NCBI GenBank assembly: GCA_951828385.1
Contig: OX639973.1
Coordinates: 5,137,200-5,201,199, forward strand
Reading direction: 5' to 3'
Length of the DNA stretch: 64,000 nucleotides
Source: an uncultured Poribacteria bacterium
GTDB taxonomy: Bacteria; Poribacteria; WGA-4E; WGA-3G
A program made the translations under genes and the position numbers. Shown piece by piece: positions 41,986-52,153 of this stretch. The notes beneath the pieces were generated by a model that was given only the letters and a program-made list of their open reading frames with translations, had not been told where the DNA came from and did not search any database. How positions within the stretch are numbered: position 1 is the first letter of the stretch; every line of letters starts with the position of its first letter.

Positions 41986-43665
41986 CTATCCAGTCACAGC
42001 ACCTTCGGAGGCAGAAGATACTGAGTTCGCATACTTCGCCATGACACCGCGGGTATAGCGTGGTTCAGGGGGTGTCCACTGCTCAAACCGTGCTTGGATT
42101 TCCGCGTCGGAGAGTTCAACATCGAGGCGGCGTTCCTTGGCATCAATGACGATTTCGTCGCCGTCTTGGAGGATAGCGATCGGACCCCCTCTCGCGGCTT
42201 CAGGAGCGACGTGGCAGATCATGAAACCGTGCGTCGCACCGGAAAATCTACCGTCGGTTAAGAGTGCAACATCTTCGCTCAAACCCGCGCCGACGAGTGC
42301 TGCCGTTACACCTAACATCTCACGCATACCGGGACCACCGGTGGGTCCCTCATAACGGATAACAACGACATCACCGGGTTTGATCTCTCCACCTTTAATG
42401 GCAGCGAAGGTATCCTCTTCACGTTCAAAGATACGTGCGGGACCCCGATGAAGGGTTCTGTCCTGTCCCGCCAACTTGATAACACAGCCATCTGGTGCAA
42501 GATTCCCTCTCAAGATGGCAAATCCGCCGGTCGGTTTGAGCGGTACATCTACAGCCCTGACAACCTGCTGCCCCTCAGTTTCGGTCGCTGCGTTTGCTTC
42601 TACGCCGATGGTTTTGCCTGTGACAGTGAGCTCGTCAGCATGGAGCAGACCTGCTTCTGCCAAACGTTTTGCCAAGAACGGGATGCCCCCCGCCTCATAG
42701 AGGTCATTAGCAACAAACTGCCCGCCGGGCTTGAGATCCGCTAACACAGGCGTTCTTTGACTAATAGCGTGGAAATCCTCAAGTGTTAGGCGAACTTGTG
42801 CCTCGTGTGCGATAGCGAGTAGGTGCAGAATACCGTTGGTAGAACCTGCAGTAGCAGCGACAGATGTAATCGCGTTCTCAAGGGATTTACGGGTAATAAT
42901 TTGGCTCGGTCGCCGGTCAGCGGCGAGCATGTCCATAACGAGTTGTCCGGCTTTGTATGCCTCGCTGTCCTTTTCCTCTAAGACAGCGGGGACACTCCCA
43001 CTTCCCATAGGTGCGATGCCCAACATTTCAACGGCGGTCGCCATAGTATTGGCAGTAAATTGTCCACCACACGCACCGGGACCGGGGCAACCTTTGCTAA
43101 TCAGGTCGTCAAGTTCTTCGACGGTTATTGTGCCTTCAGCGTGCTGTCCAACGGCTTCAAATACATCTTGGATCGTGACATCGCGTCCCTGAAATTTGCC
43201 CGGCATAATCGAACCGCCGTAGAGTGTGAGTGCCGGAATGTCTAAGCGCGCCAATGCCATGACAGTGCCGGGGACGGTCTTATCGCAGCCACAGAGCGCG
43301 ACAACTGCATCAAACATGTTACCGATGGAAACCAACTCGATCGAATCAGCGATGATCTCTCGACTGATCAGCGAGGTTTTCATACCTTCGGTGCCCATGG
43401 TGATACCATCAGAGATACTAACGGTATTGAACTCAAGTGGTGTTCCGCCTGCGGCGCGGATGCCCGCTTTGACTTTAGCGGCAAGTCGTCTTAAGTGGAA
43501 GTTACAAGGACCGATCTCGATCCACGTATTGGCAACCCCGATAATCGGTTTGTCAAGGTCTTCAGGTGAAAGCCCGCCATCGCCGAACATGAGCATCGTA
43601 CGCGCGGCGGCGCGGTCGGGCCCGTCGGTGATCGCATAACTTCGGGGTTTCAATTTATTGGACAT
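41986..43665 (-). CDS. ilvD: Dihydroxy-acid dehydratase
   Basis: 559-aa Fe-S dehydratase that makes 2-oxoisovalerate (or 2-oxo-3-methylvalerate), the step after ilvC. Cluster Cys are visible in [15 protein letters not shown] (~residue 122) and [19 protein letters not shown] (~residue 193), plus the [17 protein letters not shown] part near ~400. The C-terminal [20 protein letters not shown] is conserved. AGGAG lies upstream of the ATG. It is physically apart from ilvBNC (26 kb), with its own terminator (41946-41965), so it is a separate transcript. No T-box is seen in the short 5' region. Confidence 0.97.
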   Translation of the reverse strand: MSNKLKPRSYAITDGPDRAAARTMLMFGDGGLSPEDLDKPIIGVANTWIEIGPCNFHLRRLAAKVKAGIRAAGGTPLEFNTVSISDGITMGTEGMKTSLISREIIADSIELVSIGNMFDAVVALCGCDKTVPGTVMALARLDIPALTLYGGSIMPGKFQGRDVTIQDVFEAVGQHAEGTITVEELDDLISKGCPGPGACGGQFTANTMATAVEMLGIAPMGSGSVPAVLEEKDSEAYKAGQLVMDMLAADRRPSQIITRKSLENAITSVAATAGSTNGILHLLAIAHEAQVRLTLEDFHAISQRTPVLADLKPGGQFVANDLYEAGGIPFLAKRLAEAGLLHADELTVTGKTIGVEANAATETEGQQVVRAVDVPLKPTGGFAILRGNLAPDGCVIKLAGQDRTLHRGPARIFEREEDTFAAIKGGEIKPGDVVVIRYEGPTGGPGMREMLGVTAALVGAGLSEDVALLTDGRFSGATHGFMICHVAPEAARGGPIAILQDGDEIVIDAKERRLDVELSDAEIQARFEQWTPPEPRYTRGVMAKYANSVSSASEGAVTG

Positions 43666-43755
43666 TTCTTTAGGTTCTCCTACAAATTGGTAAACAAGCA
43701 GAAGGCGGAGGCATGGAAATCAGTTTCCCGACAACGCCGAAAACAAAAATTGCAA

Positions 43756-44271
43756 CTACATGGTAAATTCGTAGACGAGTTCCCCGTCTGGAGCATCTTT
43801 GAGTCGTAAAATGATCGTGCCTGCTTCCTGTCGATAAGCCGCCTGATACATTATCTTGATGGGTGTCAGATCAAAGCGATAGTTTTCCGTTGGATATGCT
43901 TCACATGTGTCGCCGTTAGCATTGTGTGCGATAGAAGCGGGCAGTTGAACCGGGAACGATTCGAGAAATGTATCCGAAGCGACGAGTGTGAATTCGTGAT
44001 CTTCACATCCACCACTGTAGGATACACTGATATTGAGTATATCATCTGTGATAGTCGCAGAATTTAAGGCGTATGCGTCGGTTCCGAACCTATCTCCTGC
44101 ATCCCCAACGAAAACAGTCCCTATATAAAATATTTCGTCTGGGTTAACGTCATCTACAGAAATAGATACGGTGTCATCAGGGCCCGTCTTCATCTGATCG
44201 TCTAACTGCTGACACCCGATGGTGAAGACAAGTACACTCAAGGTATATGCAATGAGGCTTTTTAGTTTCAT
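43756..44271 (-). CDS. Predicted small lipoprotein
   Basis: 171 aa from the ATG at 44271 (ATGs at 44283 and 44295 are alternatives). The signal MKLKSLIAYTLSVLVFTIGC ends with the lipobox Cys at ~residue 20. The mature part is beta-rich (SATITDDILNISVSYSGG, FTLVASDTFLESFPVQLPAS, IILRLKDAPDGELVYEF) with two further Cys (GGCEDHE, NGDTCEAYP) that may pair. No family recognised. It lies between ilvD and hppA, but spacing to either (90 and 45 bp) does not prove cotranscription. Confidence 0.65.
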   Translation of the reverse strand: MKLKSLIAYTLSVLVFTIGCQQLDDQMKTGPDDTVSISVDDVNPDEIFYIGTVFVGDAGDRFGTDAYALNSATITDDILNISVSYSGGCEDHEFTLVASDTFLESFPVQLPASIAHNANGDTCEAYPTENYRFDLTPIKIMYQAAYRQEAGTIILRLKDAPDGELVYEFTM

Positions 44272-44316
44272 ATTTTTGTCCATTTGATGTATCAAGTCCT
44301 TCGGATAGTTATTCTG

Positions 44317-46680
44317 CTACATACCGAGCCAACTATTAAGCATACCGCCGTATTTCGCGATGAGACCCGCAAACACAACAGACACCATAGACATCAACTT
44401 AATCAGAATGTTAAGCGAAGGCCCGGAAGTATCTTTAAACGGATCACCGACGGTATCACCGACAATAGTTGCTGTGTGCTGTTCGGAACCTTTTTCACCG
44501 TATTCGTCCTTGTGCTTGCCCTCTTCAATAAACTTTTTCGCGTTGTCCCATGCGCCACCGGCGTTTGCCATCATAATCGCAAGAACAAACCCAGTCGCCA
44601 AACCGCCTGCAAGTAGACCTAACACACCACCGACATCAAAAATCAAGCCGACAACGACAGGTACAACGATAGCGATGAGCGACGGGAAAATCATTTCGCG
44701 TTGTGCACCAACGGTTGAGATTTCAACACACCGTGCGTAATCGGGTTTCTCTTCACCTTTCATAATGCCGGGTTTTTCACGAAACTGGCGACGAACTTCT
44801 GCTACCATAGCACCAGCAGCACGTCCGACGGCTTTCATCGTCAATGCACAAAAATAAAATGCCATTACTGCGCCTATGAACAATCCGATGAGCACTTGTG
44901 GGTTCATCAGCGTGACATCGTAGTAATCCATAAATTGACTGACGCTAACCTTCAGCGTCTCAGTATCAACAATGCCATCGCCGTCAATATCCAGCATCTT
45001 CTCATCTGCCAAATGGATTAAGCCGTATCGGATTTCTTCCAAATAGGCTGCCAAGAGTGCGAGGGCTGTGAGTGCTGCTGAACCGATTGCAAACCCTTTA
45101 CCGGTTGCGGCGGTGGTATTACCGAGCGCGTCTAACTGATCTGTACGTTCTCGGACACTTTCATCGAGTTTTGCCATTTCAGCATTGCCACCAGCGTTGT
45201 CGGCGATGGGGCCATAAGCATCAGTCGCAAGGGTTATACCGAGCGTCGCCAGCATACCCACAGCAGCAATCCCGACACCGTAAAGTCCCATCAGCGGTTC
45301 GGTTGCACCCCCCGGGAGGTAGTAACTGACAGCAACTGCGGCAACAATCGTTATGACTGGAATCGCCGTTGATTCCATACCGACAGCAATCCCTTCAATA
45401 ATCACGGTTGCGGGTCCGGTTTGTGCCTGCTTCGCGATGGCACGCGTTGGCGCGTAATCGTGAGAGGTAAAGATTTCGGTGACTTTTCCGATAATCAAAC
45501 CGGCGACAAGCCCAGCGATAATCGCGCCCCACACCTGCCACTTGTTCGGGAGATCGAGGTAGATAAGCACAGGGAGCGACAAGATGGCGATGCCGACAGC
45601 ACTGCCGTTAATACCGAAGTTAAGGGAACCCATCAACTGCTTCATCGTCGCACCCTCTTTTGTTCGGACCATATAGATACCCAAAATAGAGAGGATCACG
45701 CCGATACCAGCGATAATCATCGGTGCTGAGAGATATTTCAGCTGGTCTACAAGGTTGTCGTGATCTTTGGCAGCGACAGCCGCGACACCGAGTGCAGCGG
45801 TCGCGAGGATTGAACCCGCATAAGATTCGTAGAGGTCCGCCCCCATGCCTGCGACATCACCGACGTTATCACCGACGTTATCCGCGATGACAGCCGGATT
45901 GCGAGGGTCGTCCTCTGGAATTCCTGCCTCAACTTTTCCGACAAGGTCTGCGCCGACATCCGCAGCTTTTGTATAGATGCCACCGCCGACGCGGGCGAAG
46001 AGTGCTTGCGTCGAGGCACCCATACCGAAACTGAGCATAATCACTGTAATCTGGGGCAGCGGGTTCGCTTCTAAGAATCCGGGTAATATCTTCGGGAAGA
46101 GGTAGTAGAGAATGAGAAACCAGCCAGTAATGTCAAGCAGTGCGAATCCGACGACTATCAATCCCATGACCGCACCGGCGCGGAACGAGACCTTCAAACC
46201 GGCGTTGAGCCCTTGCATAGCCGCACTTGTCGTGCGAGCGGAGGCATTCGTCGCGGTTTTCATGCCGAGGAAACCGCAGAGTCCTGAGAAAAAACCGCCT
46301 GTCAGGAAAGCGAATGGAATCACCTCATTTTGGGCTTTGAGGACGAAAGCCATGAAGATGAAGATAAGACAAAGGACAGCAAAGACGATACCTACGACTT
46401 TGTATTGTTGCCTGAGATATGCCATCGCGCCTTCGCGCACGGATTGTGCTATGTCTTGCATTGTTTCATTACCCTCGTCCTGTTTCATCACGGAGCGGTA
46501 AAAGTGGTAAGCAAATCCCAAAGCGATGAGTGCGCCAATAGGGGCGATCCACCATGCCGGCGGCACATCTGGACGAGGGGTCGTTTGGGCAAAAGCTTCG
46601 GTGGCTAAATTGAGGATGGGTAGGACTATTAGAAATGACTTCCAATTTAGCCACCGTCTTTTGCAAGTGATATCACGCAT
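44317..46680 (-). CDS. hppA: Membrane-bound proton-pumping pyrophosphatase (K+-dependent type)
   Basis: 787-aa integral membrane enzyme that couples pyrophosphate hydrolysis to H+ (or Na+) export. The hydrolytic motifs are GGGIYTKAADVGADLVGKVE, EDDPRNPAVIADNVGDNVGD and DAYGPIADNAGGNAEMAKL. The signature GNTTAATGKGFAIGSAALTA has Ala where K+-independent enzymes have Lys, so K+-dependence is predicted. The count of hydrophobic helices (~16) fits. GAGAGG is 7 bp before the ATG. Pump ion (H+ or Na+) cannot be decided here. In bacteria such pumps save energy under low ATP. Confidence 0.95.
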   Translation of the reverse strand: MRDITCKRRWLNWKSFLIVLPILNLATEAFAQTTPRPDVPPAWWIAPIGALIALGFAYHFYRSVMKQDEGNETMQDIAQSVREGAMAYLRQQYKVVGIVFAVLCLIFIFMAFVLKAQNEVIPFAFLTGGFFSGLCGFLGMKTATNASARTTSAAMQGLNAGLKVSFRAGAVMGLIVVGFALLDITGWFLILYYLFPKILPGFLEANPLPQITVIMLSFGMGASTQALFARVGGGIYTKAADVGADLVGKVEAGIPEDDPRNPAVIADNVGDNVGDVAGMGADLYESYAGSILATAALGVAAVAAKDHDNLVDQLKYLSAPMIIAGIGVILSILGIYMVRTKEGATMKQLMGSLNFGINGSAVGIAILSLPVLIYLDLPNKWQVWGAIIAGLVAGLIIGKVTEIFTSHDYAPTRAIAKQAQTGPATVIIEGIAVGMESTAIPVITIVAAVAVSYYLPGGATEPLMGLYGVGIAAVGMLATLGITLATDAYGPIADNAGGNAEMAKLDESVRERTDQLDALGNTTAATGKGFAIGSAALTALALLAAYLEEIRYGLIHLADEKMLDIDGDGIVDTETLKVSVSQFMDYYDVTLMNPQVLIGLFIGAVMAFYFCALTMKAVGRAAGAMVAEVRRQFREKPGIMKGEEKPDYARCVEISTVGAQREMIFPSLIAIVVPVVVGLIFDVGGVLGLLAGGLATGFVLAIMMANAGGAWDNAKKFIEEGKHKDEYGEKGSEQHTATIVGDTVGDPFKDTSGPSLNILIKLMSMVSVVFAGLIAKYGGMLNSWLGM

Positions 46681-46709
46681 TTAAAACCTCTCTTTTCTAT
46701 TTTTCATTT

Positions 46710-48092
46710 TTATTTTGATTTAAAAAATTCGAGTGCCTGACCGACGAGGTAGAGTGAACCCGTAATGCAGATCAGGTCCGTCGGCGATGCGGATGCTAAC
46801 GCTCCGGCGATTGCTTTTTCTGGGTTTGGACATATTGTAATTTTCTCACACGTACCAGACCAGGCATCCTGTATGGCTTCAGCGGTCATCACACGCGGAT
46901 TCTCGGAAACTTGTGTGGCAATCACGGTGTCTGCGGTTTTAGAGACAATATCCCCAATTGCTTTAAGGCCTTTATCTTTCATTAAACTAACGATAAAAAT
47001 CACCCGAGTGTAACGAAAACTCTCACGGAGCGTCAAGCAGAGTGCCTCCATTGAGACAGCGGAATGCGCGCCATCCAAGACAACAAGTGGGGAAGACATA
47101 ATCCGTTGGATGCGTCCGTGCCATTTCACATTCTTGAATCCGGCGTAAATACTATTTTTCGGAATTATATATCCTTTCTGTTTCAGGCATTCAATCGCTG
47201 CGATAGCGGTCGTTGCATTCACAAACTGGTGGCACCCGAGTAACGGTATTGTGAGCTGCGAATAACGCTCGGAATCCGTTTCCACGTCAAATTGTTGTGC
47301 TATAGGCAGACCATCGGCATCTTGGACGAGTTGTGAAGTTGATACCCAGTGTTCCTGTGCTACATCACTGGAAACAGGCTTGCAAGCTGCGTCACGGGTT
47401 TTAGCTGCAACAATCGGTGCCTTCCGTTCATTCGCAACCTTTTCAAACACTGCCCGCGCGTCGGGATGTTGTGGTGCAAGTGCAAGAGGACAGCCTTCTT
47501 TAATGATCTCCGCTTTTTCACCTGCTATCTCGGTGTATGTTTCGCCTAATATCGCTGTGTGCTCTAAACCAATCGGCGTGATAACAGTCGCGACGGGTGT
47601 GACAACGTTAGTTGCGTCAAGCCGCCCACCTAAACCGACTTCAATAACAGCGAAATCAGTCGCTTTGTCGGCGAAGTAGGTGAAGGCGAGTGCGGTGTAT
47701 ATTTCAAAAAACGAGACACGTCCGAATTCGGAAGTGGAAACGGTTTCAATCGCAGGTTTGATCTTATCAATATAGAGAGCAACGTCTGCCTCTGAAATCG
47801 GCTCACCATCAATACGGCATCGTTCCCGGGGCGTAATAAGATGCGGCGATGTAAACAACCCGGTTTTATAGCCAGCGTCCGTAAGGACAGACGCGACGAG
47901 TGCGGCGGTAGAACCTTTCCCTTTGCTCCCCGCAATGTGGATAACCCGCAATCTATCGTGGGGATTGCCGAGCCGTTTCAGCAAGAGAGAAATTCGGTTG
48001 AGATTGTAGAGCCGTGCCTGTCGTGAAAAATCAGGGCTTCTTTCGTAGTCAATAAACGCTTCAATATAGGCGAGTGCCGCTTCATAGTTCAT
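46710..48092 (-). CDS. folC: Folylpolyglutamate synthase / dihydrofolate synthase
   Basis: 460-aa Mur-ligase-family enzyme that adds glutamates to folates. P-loop is IAGSKGKGSTAALVASVLTD (~residues 52-71), the Ω loop LFTSPHLITPRERCRIDG (~78-95) and EVGLGGRLDATNVVTP (~151-166) are the diagnostic FolC blocks. LDGAHSAVSMEAL begins the C-terminal domain (~340). It is followed downstream by hppA. Directly upstream of its start codon stands a triple heptamer (48093-48113) in place of a ribosome site. Strand and order with glyA (48246) fit a one-carbon pair. Confidence 0.93.
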   Translation of the reverse strand: MNYEAALAYIEAFIDYERSPDFSRQARLYNLNRISLLLKRLGNPHDRLRVIHIAGSKGKGSTAALVASVLTDAGYKTGLFTSPHLITPRERCRIDGEPISEADVALYIDKIKPAIETVSTSEFGRVSFFEIYTALAFTYFADKATDFAVIEVGLGGRLDATNVVTPVATVITPIGLEHTAILGETYTEIAGEKAEIIKEGCPLALAPQHPDARAVFEKVANERKAPIVAAKTRDAACKPVSSDVAQEHWVSTSQLVQDADGLPIAQQFDVETDSERYSQLTIPLLGCHQFVNATTAIAAIECLKQKGYIIPKNSIYAGFKNVKWHGRIQRIMSSPLVVLDGAHSAVSMEALCLTLRESFRYTRVIFIVSLMKDKGLKAIGDIVSKTADTVIATQVSENPRVMTAEAIQDAWSGTCEKITICPNPEKAIAGALASASPTDLICITGSLYLVGQALEFFKSK

Positions 48093-48113
48093 AGTTTTCA
48101 GTTTTCAGTTTTC
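48093..48113. repeat. Triple heptamer directly before folC
   Basis: AGTTTTC three times in a row (48093-48113), CTGAAAA-type on the coding strand, abutting the ATG. No Shine-Dalgarno is visible. Further degenerate copies (TGATAACTG, ACTGACGACT) fill 48180-48245. Confidence 0.6.
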
Positions 48114-48245
48114 AGTCTGGTTTTCGATGCGCCAAAATCTTCTTGTAAAGGTTGTTACCCAATTGAAATACCGATGGTTACTAAGGGTTTTTTGTTAGTG
48201 AATCAGAAACCTCTTAACTGATAACTGACGACTAATAACTGATAA

Positions 48246-49511
48246 CTATTCTAAATATTCATAAATCGGGAATTGTGTGCAGAGCTCCTTGACTTTCTCC
48301 CGAACCTGGCGTTTGATGGCGGATTTCTGCCTGTTTTCAAGCGTCTCCGTGATAAAATCAGCGACTTGAACCATAGCGTCTTCTTTCATACCGCGCGTGG
48401 TAATCATCGGCGTTCCGATACGTAAACCGCTTGTCGTTCTCGGTTTCCTTTTGTCGAAAGGAATCGTATTTTTATTCACAATAATTCCGGCAGCTTCCAA
48501 ATGATCGGCAGCTTGTCGTCCACTCAATTTCTCGTATTTTGAGGTAAGATCTATCAGCATGAGGTGATTATCGGTGCCACCACTTACCAATCGGAACCCG
48601 TTTTCGATTAACCTTGCAGCAAGTGCCTTCGCATTTTTAACAATCTGTGCTTGGTATGTTTTAAAATCCGGCGCGCTGGCTTCTTTAAAAGCGACGGCTC
48701 GCGCTGCGATTGTATGGAGGAACGGACCCCCTTGTAAACCCGGAAACACGGCACGGTCGATCTTATCCGCATATTCTTCTCTACACATAATCATTGCGCC
48801 GCGAGGACCGCGTAAGGTTTTGTGTGTTGTTGTCGTAATCACATCCGCATAAGGAACGGGGTCTGGATGAACGCCGCCTGCGATAAGTCCCGCGATATGC
48901 GCTATATCTGCAAGGAGATACGCGCCTACGGCATCAGCGACCTGCCGCCACGCAGCAAAGTCAAAGTGCCGGGGATAGGCTGTCGCGCCAACAACAATGA
49001 GTTTCGGACGATGCTGTTCTGCGAGACGCGCGATTTCTGCCATGTCAATATGCTCGGTCTCAGCATCCACGCCATAAGCAGCAATATTGTAAAGATTTCC
49101 TGAAAAATTGACGTTAGCACCGTGAGTGAGATGTCCACCTTGACTGAGGGACATGCCGAGAATGGTATCACCGGGTTCAAGCAGCGCATGGTAGGCTGCC
49201 ATATTCGCTTGGCTACCGGCATGCGGTTGGACGTTGACGTGTTCAACCCCGAAAAGAGCCTTCGCACGTTCAATCGCGAGGGATTCAACGTCATCCATAA
49301 ACTCGCATCCGTTGTAGTAGCGTTCGCCGGGGTAGCCCTCGGCGTATTTATTCGCGAGGATACTGGCTTGGATTTCCATAACGGCGCGGCTGGCATAGTT
49401 CTCTGAGGGGATTAGCATAAGAGACTGTTGCTGGCGTGTGAGGTCATTCGCAACAATCTCAACAATCTGTGGGTCAACTTCACCTAATAATTTATCCATG
49501 TTTTCGCTCAT
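48246..49511 (-). CDS. glyA: Serine hydroxymethyltransferase
   Basis: 421-aa PLP enzyme that interconverts serine and glycine and feeds one-carbon units to folate. The PLP lysine is in [18 protein letters not shown] (~residue 228). The N-terminal [19 protein letters not shown] and [20 protein letters not shown] and the [20 protein letters not shown] block are diagnostic. The C-terminal [19 protein letters not shown] is also standard. An ATG at 49499 is an alternative start. folC follows on the same strand with a 150-bp spacer, linked in function through tetrahydrofolate. Confidence 0.97.
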   Translation of the reverse strand: MSENMDKLLGEVDPQIVEIVANDLTRQQQSLMLIPSENYASRAVMEIQASILANKYAEGYPGERYYNGCEFMDDVESLAIERAKALFGVEHVNVQPHAGSQANMAAYHALLEPGDTILGMSLSQGGHLTHGANVNFSGNLYNIAAYGVDAETEHIDMAEIARLAEQHRPKLIVVGATAYPRHFDFAAWRQVADAVGAYLLADIAHIAGLIAGGVHPDPVPYADVITTTTHKTLRGPRGAMIMCREEYADKIDRAVFPGLQGGPFLHTIAARAVAFKEASAPDFKTYQAQIVKNAKALAARLIENGFRLVSGGTDNHLMLIDLTSKYEKLSGRQAADHLEAAGIIVNKNTIPFDKRKPRTTSGLRIGTPMITTRGMKEDAMVQVADFITETLENRQKSAIKRQVREKVKELCTQFPIYEYLE

Positions 49512-49895
49512 CGCTTATAATTAAAATGATGGTGTGCTGTAAAGTTTAGAACATAAATTTTAACACAGATTTACCACAAATTCAAATTTTTTGTAAGTTT
49601 TACAGATGTCTCAATAGCGTTCCGACATCCATTCGCCTCATTTTGGATGTCTCCGCTTGTTTTTCTTTATTTTAGCATCCTTTCGTGGAATTTTTCAAGG
49701 AAAACTATAGAGGCATAGTCATCAGTTGTTGGGAGTTAACATGTGACGTGCAAAGCATACATAACAGCCACAAACTCACTACTGACTGCTGATTACCGAT
49801 AGACGACTGCCATTTGCTAACATTTCAGTTGCGTTATATTGGAGCCTATGCTAAATTGATATGCACTATAATTTTCTAAAGAAAGGCATTCATTC
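49512..49895. other. Divergent intergenic region between glyA and the PQQ/TolB lipoprotein
   Basis: Holds the leaders of both genes. GACATCC...GGATGTC (49624-49630 with 49645-49651) is a 7-bp inverted repeat on the glyA side. TATAAT at 49867-49872 is a likely -10 for the plus-strand gene, without a good -35. The middle carries degenerate intergenic-repeat text (catcagttgttgg, actgactgctgatt). Confidence 0.5.
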
Positions 49896-52112
49896 GTGCA
49901 TAAGATCATAGCATTGTGGAAAGCGAAATACCTGTTTGTGCTTCTGTTCATACTTTTATGGGGGTGTGATTCACAACAAAAGCAGCAGACACAGCAATCC
50001 ACTGGACAGCAGCCCATACCCTCTGAAGTGATAAAACCCGTCACGCCGCCGCGTGCCGAAGATTGGCATACATTCATGTACGATTTAGGCTTCTCTGGGA
50101 TGAGCCCGGATAAAAGCCTTGCACCGCCGCTGGAATTACTATGGAAATTCAAGACCGGTGGTCCCCTCTATGCCTCTCCAGTGATAGCGAACGGTATTTT
50201 ATACATCGGTTCGACCGATGGCAAGTTGTACGCACTGGATGCGAAGCAGTGGGGCATTAAATGGGTGTTCGATGCCGGAGATGCCATCCGCTATTCTGCC
50301 GCGGTGCTTGGAAATCGGGTCTACTTCAGCGCACGGAACAATAAAGTCTATGCGTTAGATGCAAAAACAGGCGAAAAACTGTGGGAATTCAAATCGAAAA
50401 ATTGGATGGATGCGCCACCGATTGTTGTGGATAACAAGGTTTATGTTGGCGCGTTCCCGTCAAAAATCTATGTACTGAACGCGAGGACAGGTTCACTTGA
50501 ATCAAGGCGTGAGAAGACAATCCAGATCCGTGGTATTGAATATGGGTGTGCAAATGGGGTGTTCCGTCCGGTTTCTCCAGAACACAACGCCAAGGTATGG
50601 CGAAGTCAGACAGCGGGGAGTGAAAGTTATCCTGTAACAGCAAATGGCACCGTCTACATTGGCGCGCGCGACGGGCAGCTCCACGCCTTTGACATGGCAT
50701 CAAAGACACAGACTTGGGCGTATCAACTCGGCGGATTTGTGGAAGCCGCACCTGCCATCTCTGAGGGAATCCTCTATGCTGCATCAGGCGATGGTAGCGT
50801 TTATGCATTCACAAACGCTGGCGAGGTTACAAACCTTACCAACGGGATTCAAGCGACAGACACTCGGCAAATCGGTATTGTGGCGCATGACGCTGCACCG
50901 GTTTACGCCAATAAAGAAGGCATGACTGTGTTGTTAAACCTCAACGATGGCGTGCACTTGCCGATTGTGCAAACTTCGGACGGTTGGTATGAGGTCGAAC
51001 TCCCGAACGGTGTCCGAGGATGGATGGATAAGTTCGCCTTTGGAGCGTTTAAAGATACTGATGGCATCCTGTTCAATACAACTTTTGGGCGGAGGCGCGG
51101 TCTTCCGGCGGCTTCCCCGCGTAGGATGCAATTGATTGAAGGGGCGGAGTACCCCCGTTGGAGCACCGATGGTGAGCTTATCGCATTTCTGAAAAGGAAT
51201 GATGTCGGCAGTAGGTATTGGCGTGCGGATGAATTGTGGATTATGGATCGGAACGCCGAACAAGCCCGTAAACTTTTCACTGGACATTTCTACAATCCTC
51301 AGGTCTCTTGGTCACTGGACAGCAGGATTTTGGCATTTGAGGTTGACGAAGACGGAGAACGCTATATCTATACAATGGATTGGCAGTTCGGACGGATTAA
51401 ACAGTTAGTGCGTGGCGAAGGTCCGGCGTGGTCACCGACCTCAAACCGTTTGGTCTTTAGAAGACGCGAAAAGAAGATGGATGTTATCTACCGCATTAAT
51501 AGCGATGGCAGCGATTTACGTGCGATTGCGCGTGTACCGATTGAACGCCGGCAGCGCACCTACACCTATCTTCCAGCTCCGGCTTGGTCACCTGATGGTA
51601 CACGCATCGCTTTCGGTGTGAATAACGCAAAATATGTCGGTATCCGTATCCAAGATATAGAAGGACAACGCTTAAAAGAGATTCAAACACAGCATCAAAA
51701 GGTGCATCAACTGAACTGGTCAGTAGATGCGACGCAGCTGGCTTATGTTTTATCGGGTAGCAATCGCCCGGGTCAGCGGATTGATAAGCAGTTGCACATA
51801 TCAGCCTCGGCACCCGCACTGACACAGAGCCAGATACTAAAACACACGTCGCCGGCTTGGTCGCCAACAGGAAAACAGTTAGCATATCTGGAACGCGAGG
51901 ACTGCGAAGGCATCCGCTGGAAGGTCTGGGTTTATGACCTTGAAAGCCGTGAGAAGTCTTCTATTGCCCGAACCGCGATGAAATTGACATCCGTCGCCTG
52001 GACACCAGATGGCAAGCATCTCTGCTTGTGGCAAACGTCAGACTATTTACGCGATAGTGCCTATAAACCAGCATTAACGCGCGGGTGGATTGTGCCTATT
52101 GATATTAGATAG
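49896..52112 (+). CDS. Lipoprotein with PQQ-type propeller, SH3b and TolB-like propeller
   Basis: 738 aa starting at GTG (49896) after GAAAGG. A signal helix (YLFVLLFILLWGC) has its lipobox Cys near residue 24. PQQ-type repeats follow (~80-310), for example GGPLYASPVIANGILYIGST and GDAIRYSAAVLGNRVYFSAR, as in the outer-membrane protein BamB. An SH3b-like stretch is next (NLNDGVHLPIVQTSDGWYEV, ~345-385). A TolB/PD40 propeller finishes (~420-738), for example YPRWSTDGELIAFLKRND, NPQVSWSLDSRILAFEVDED, PAWSPTSNRLVFRRREKK. A rare two-propeller chain, probably anchored to a membrane. Alone on its strand; the convergent giant gene ends 42 bp away. Function unknown. Confidence 0.85.
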   Translation: MHKIIALWKAKYLFVLLFILLWGCDSQQKQQTQQSTGQQPIPSEVIKPVTPPRAEDWHTFMYDLGFSGMSPDKSLAPPLELLWKFKTGGPLYASPVIANGILYIGSTDGKLYALDAKQWGIKWVFDAGDAIRYSAAVLGNRVYFSARNNKVYALDAKTGEKLWEFKSKNWMDAPPIVVDNKVYVGAFPSKIYVLNARTGSLESRREKTIQIRGIEYGCANGVFRPVSPEHNAKVWRSQTAGSESYPVTANGTVYIGARDGQLHAFDMASKTQTWAYQLGGFVEAAPAISEGILYAASGDGSVYAFTNAGEVTNLTNGIQATDTRQIGIVAHDAAPVYANKEGMTVLLNLNDGVHLPIVQTSDGWYEVELPNGVRGWMDKFAFGAFKDTDGILFNTTFGRRRGLPAASPRRMQLIEGAEYPRWSTDGELIAFLKRNDVGSRYWRADELWIMDRNAEQARKLFTGHFYNPQVSWSLDSRILAFEVDEDGERYIYTMDWQFGRIKQLVRGEGPAWSPTSNRLVFRRREKKMDVIYRINSDGSDLRAIARVPIERRQRTYTYLPAPAWSPDGTRIAFGVNNAKYVGIRIQDIEGQRLKEIQTQHQKVHQLNWSVDATQLAYVLSGSNRPGQRIDKQLHISASAPALTQSQILKHTSPAWSPTGKQLAYLEREDCEGIRWKVWVYDLESREKSSIARTAMKLTSVAWTPDGKHLCLWQTSDYLRDSAYKPALTRGWIVPIDIR

Positions 52113-52153
52113 GACTTACGCAATTCCGCTGGTAGGTGCGACTGTTTCATAGG

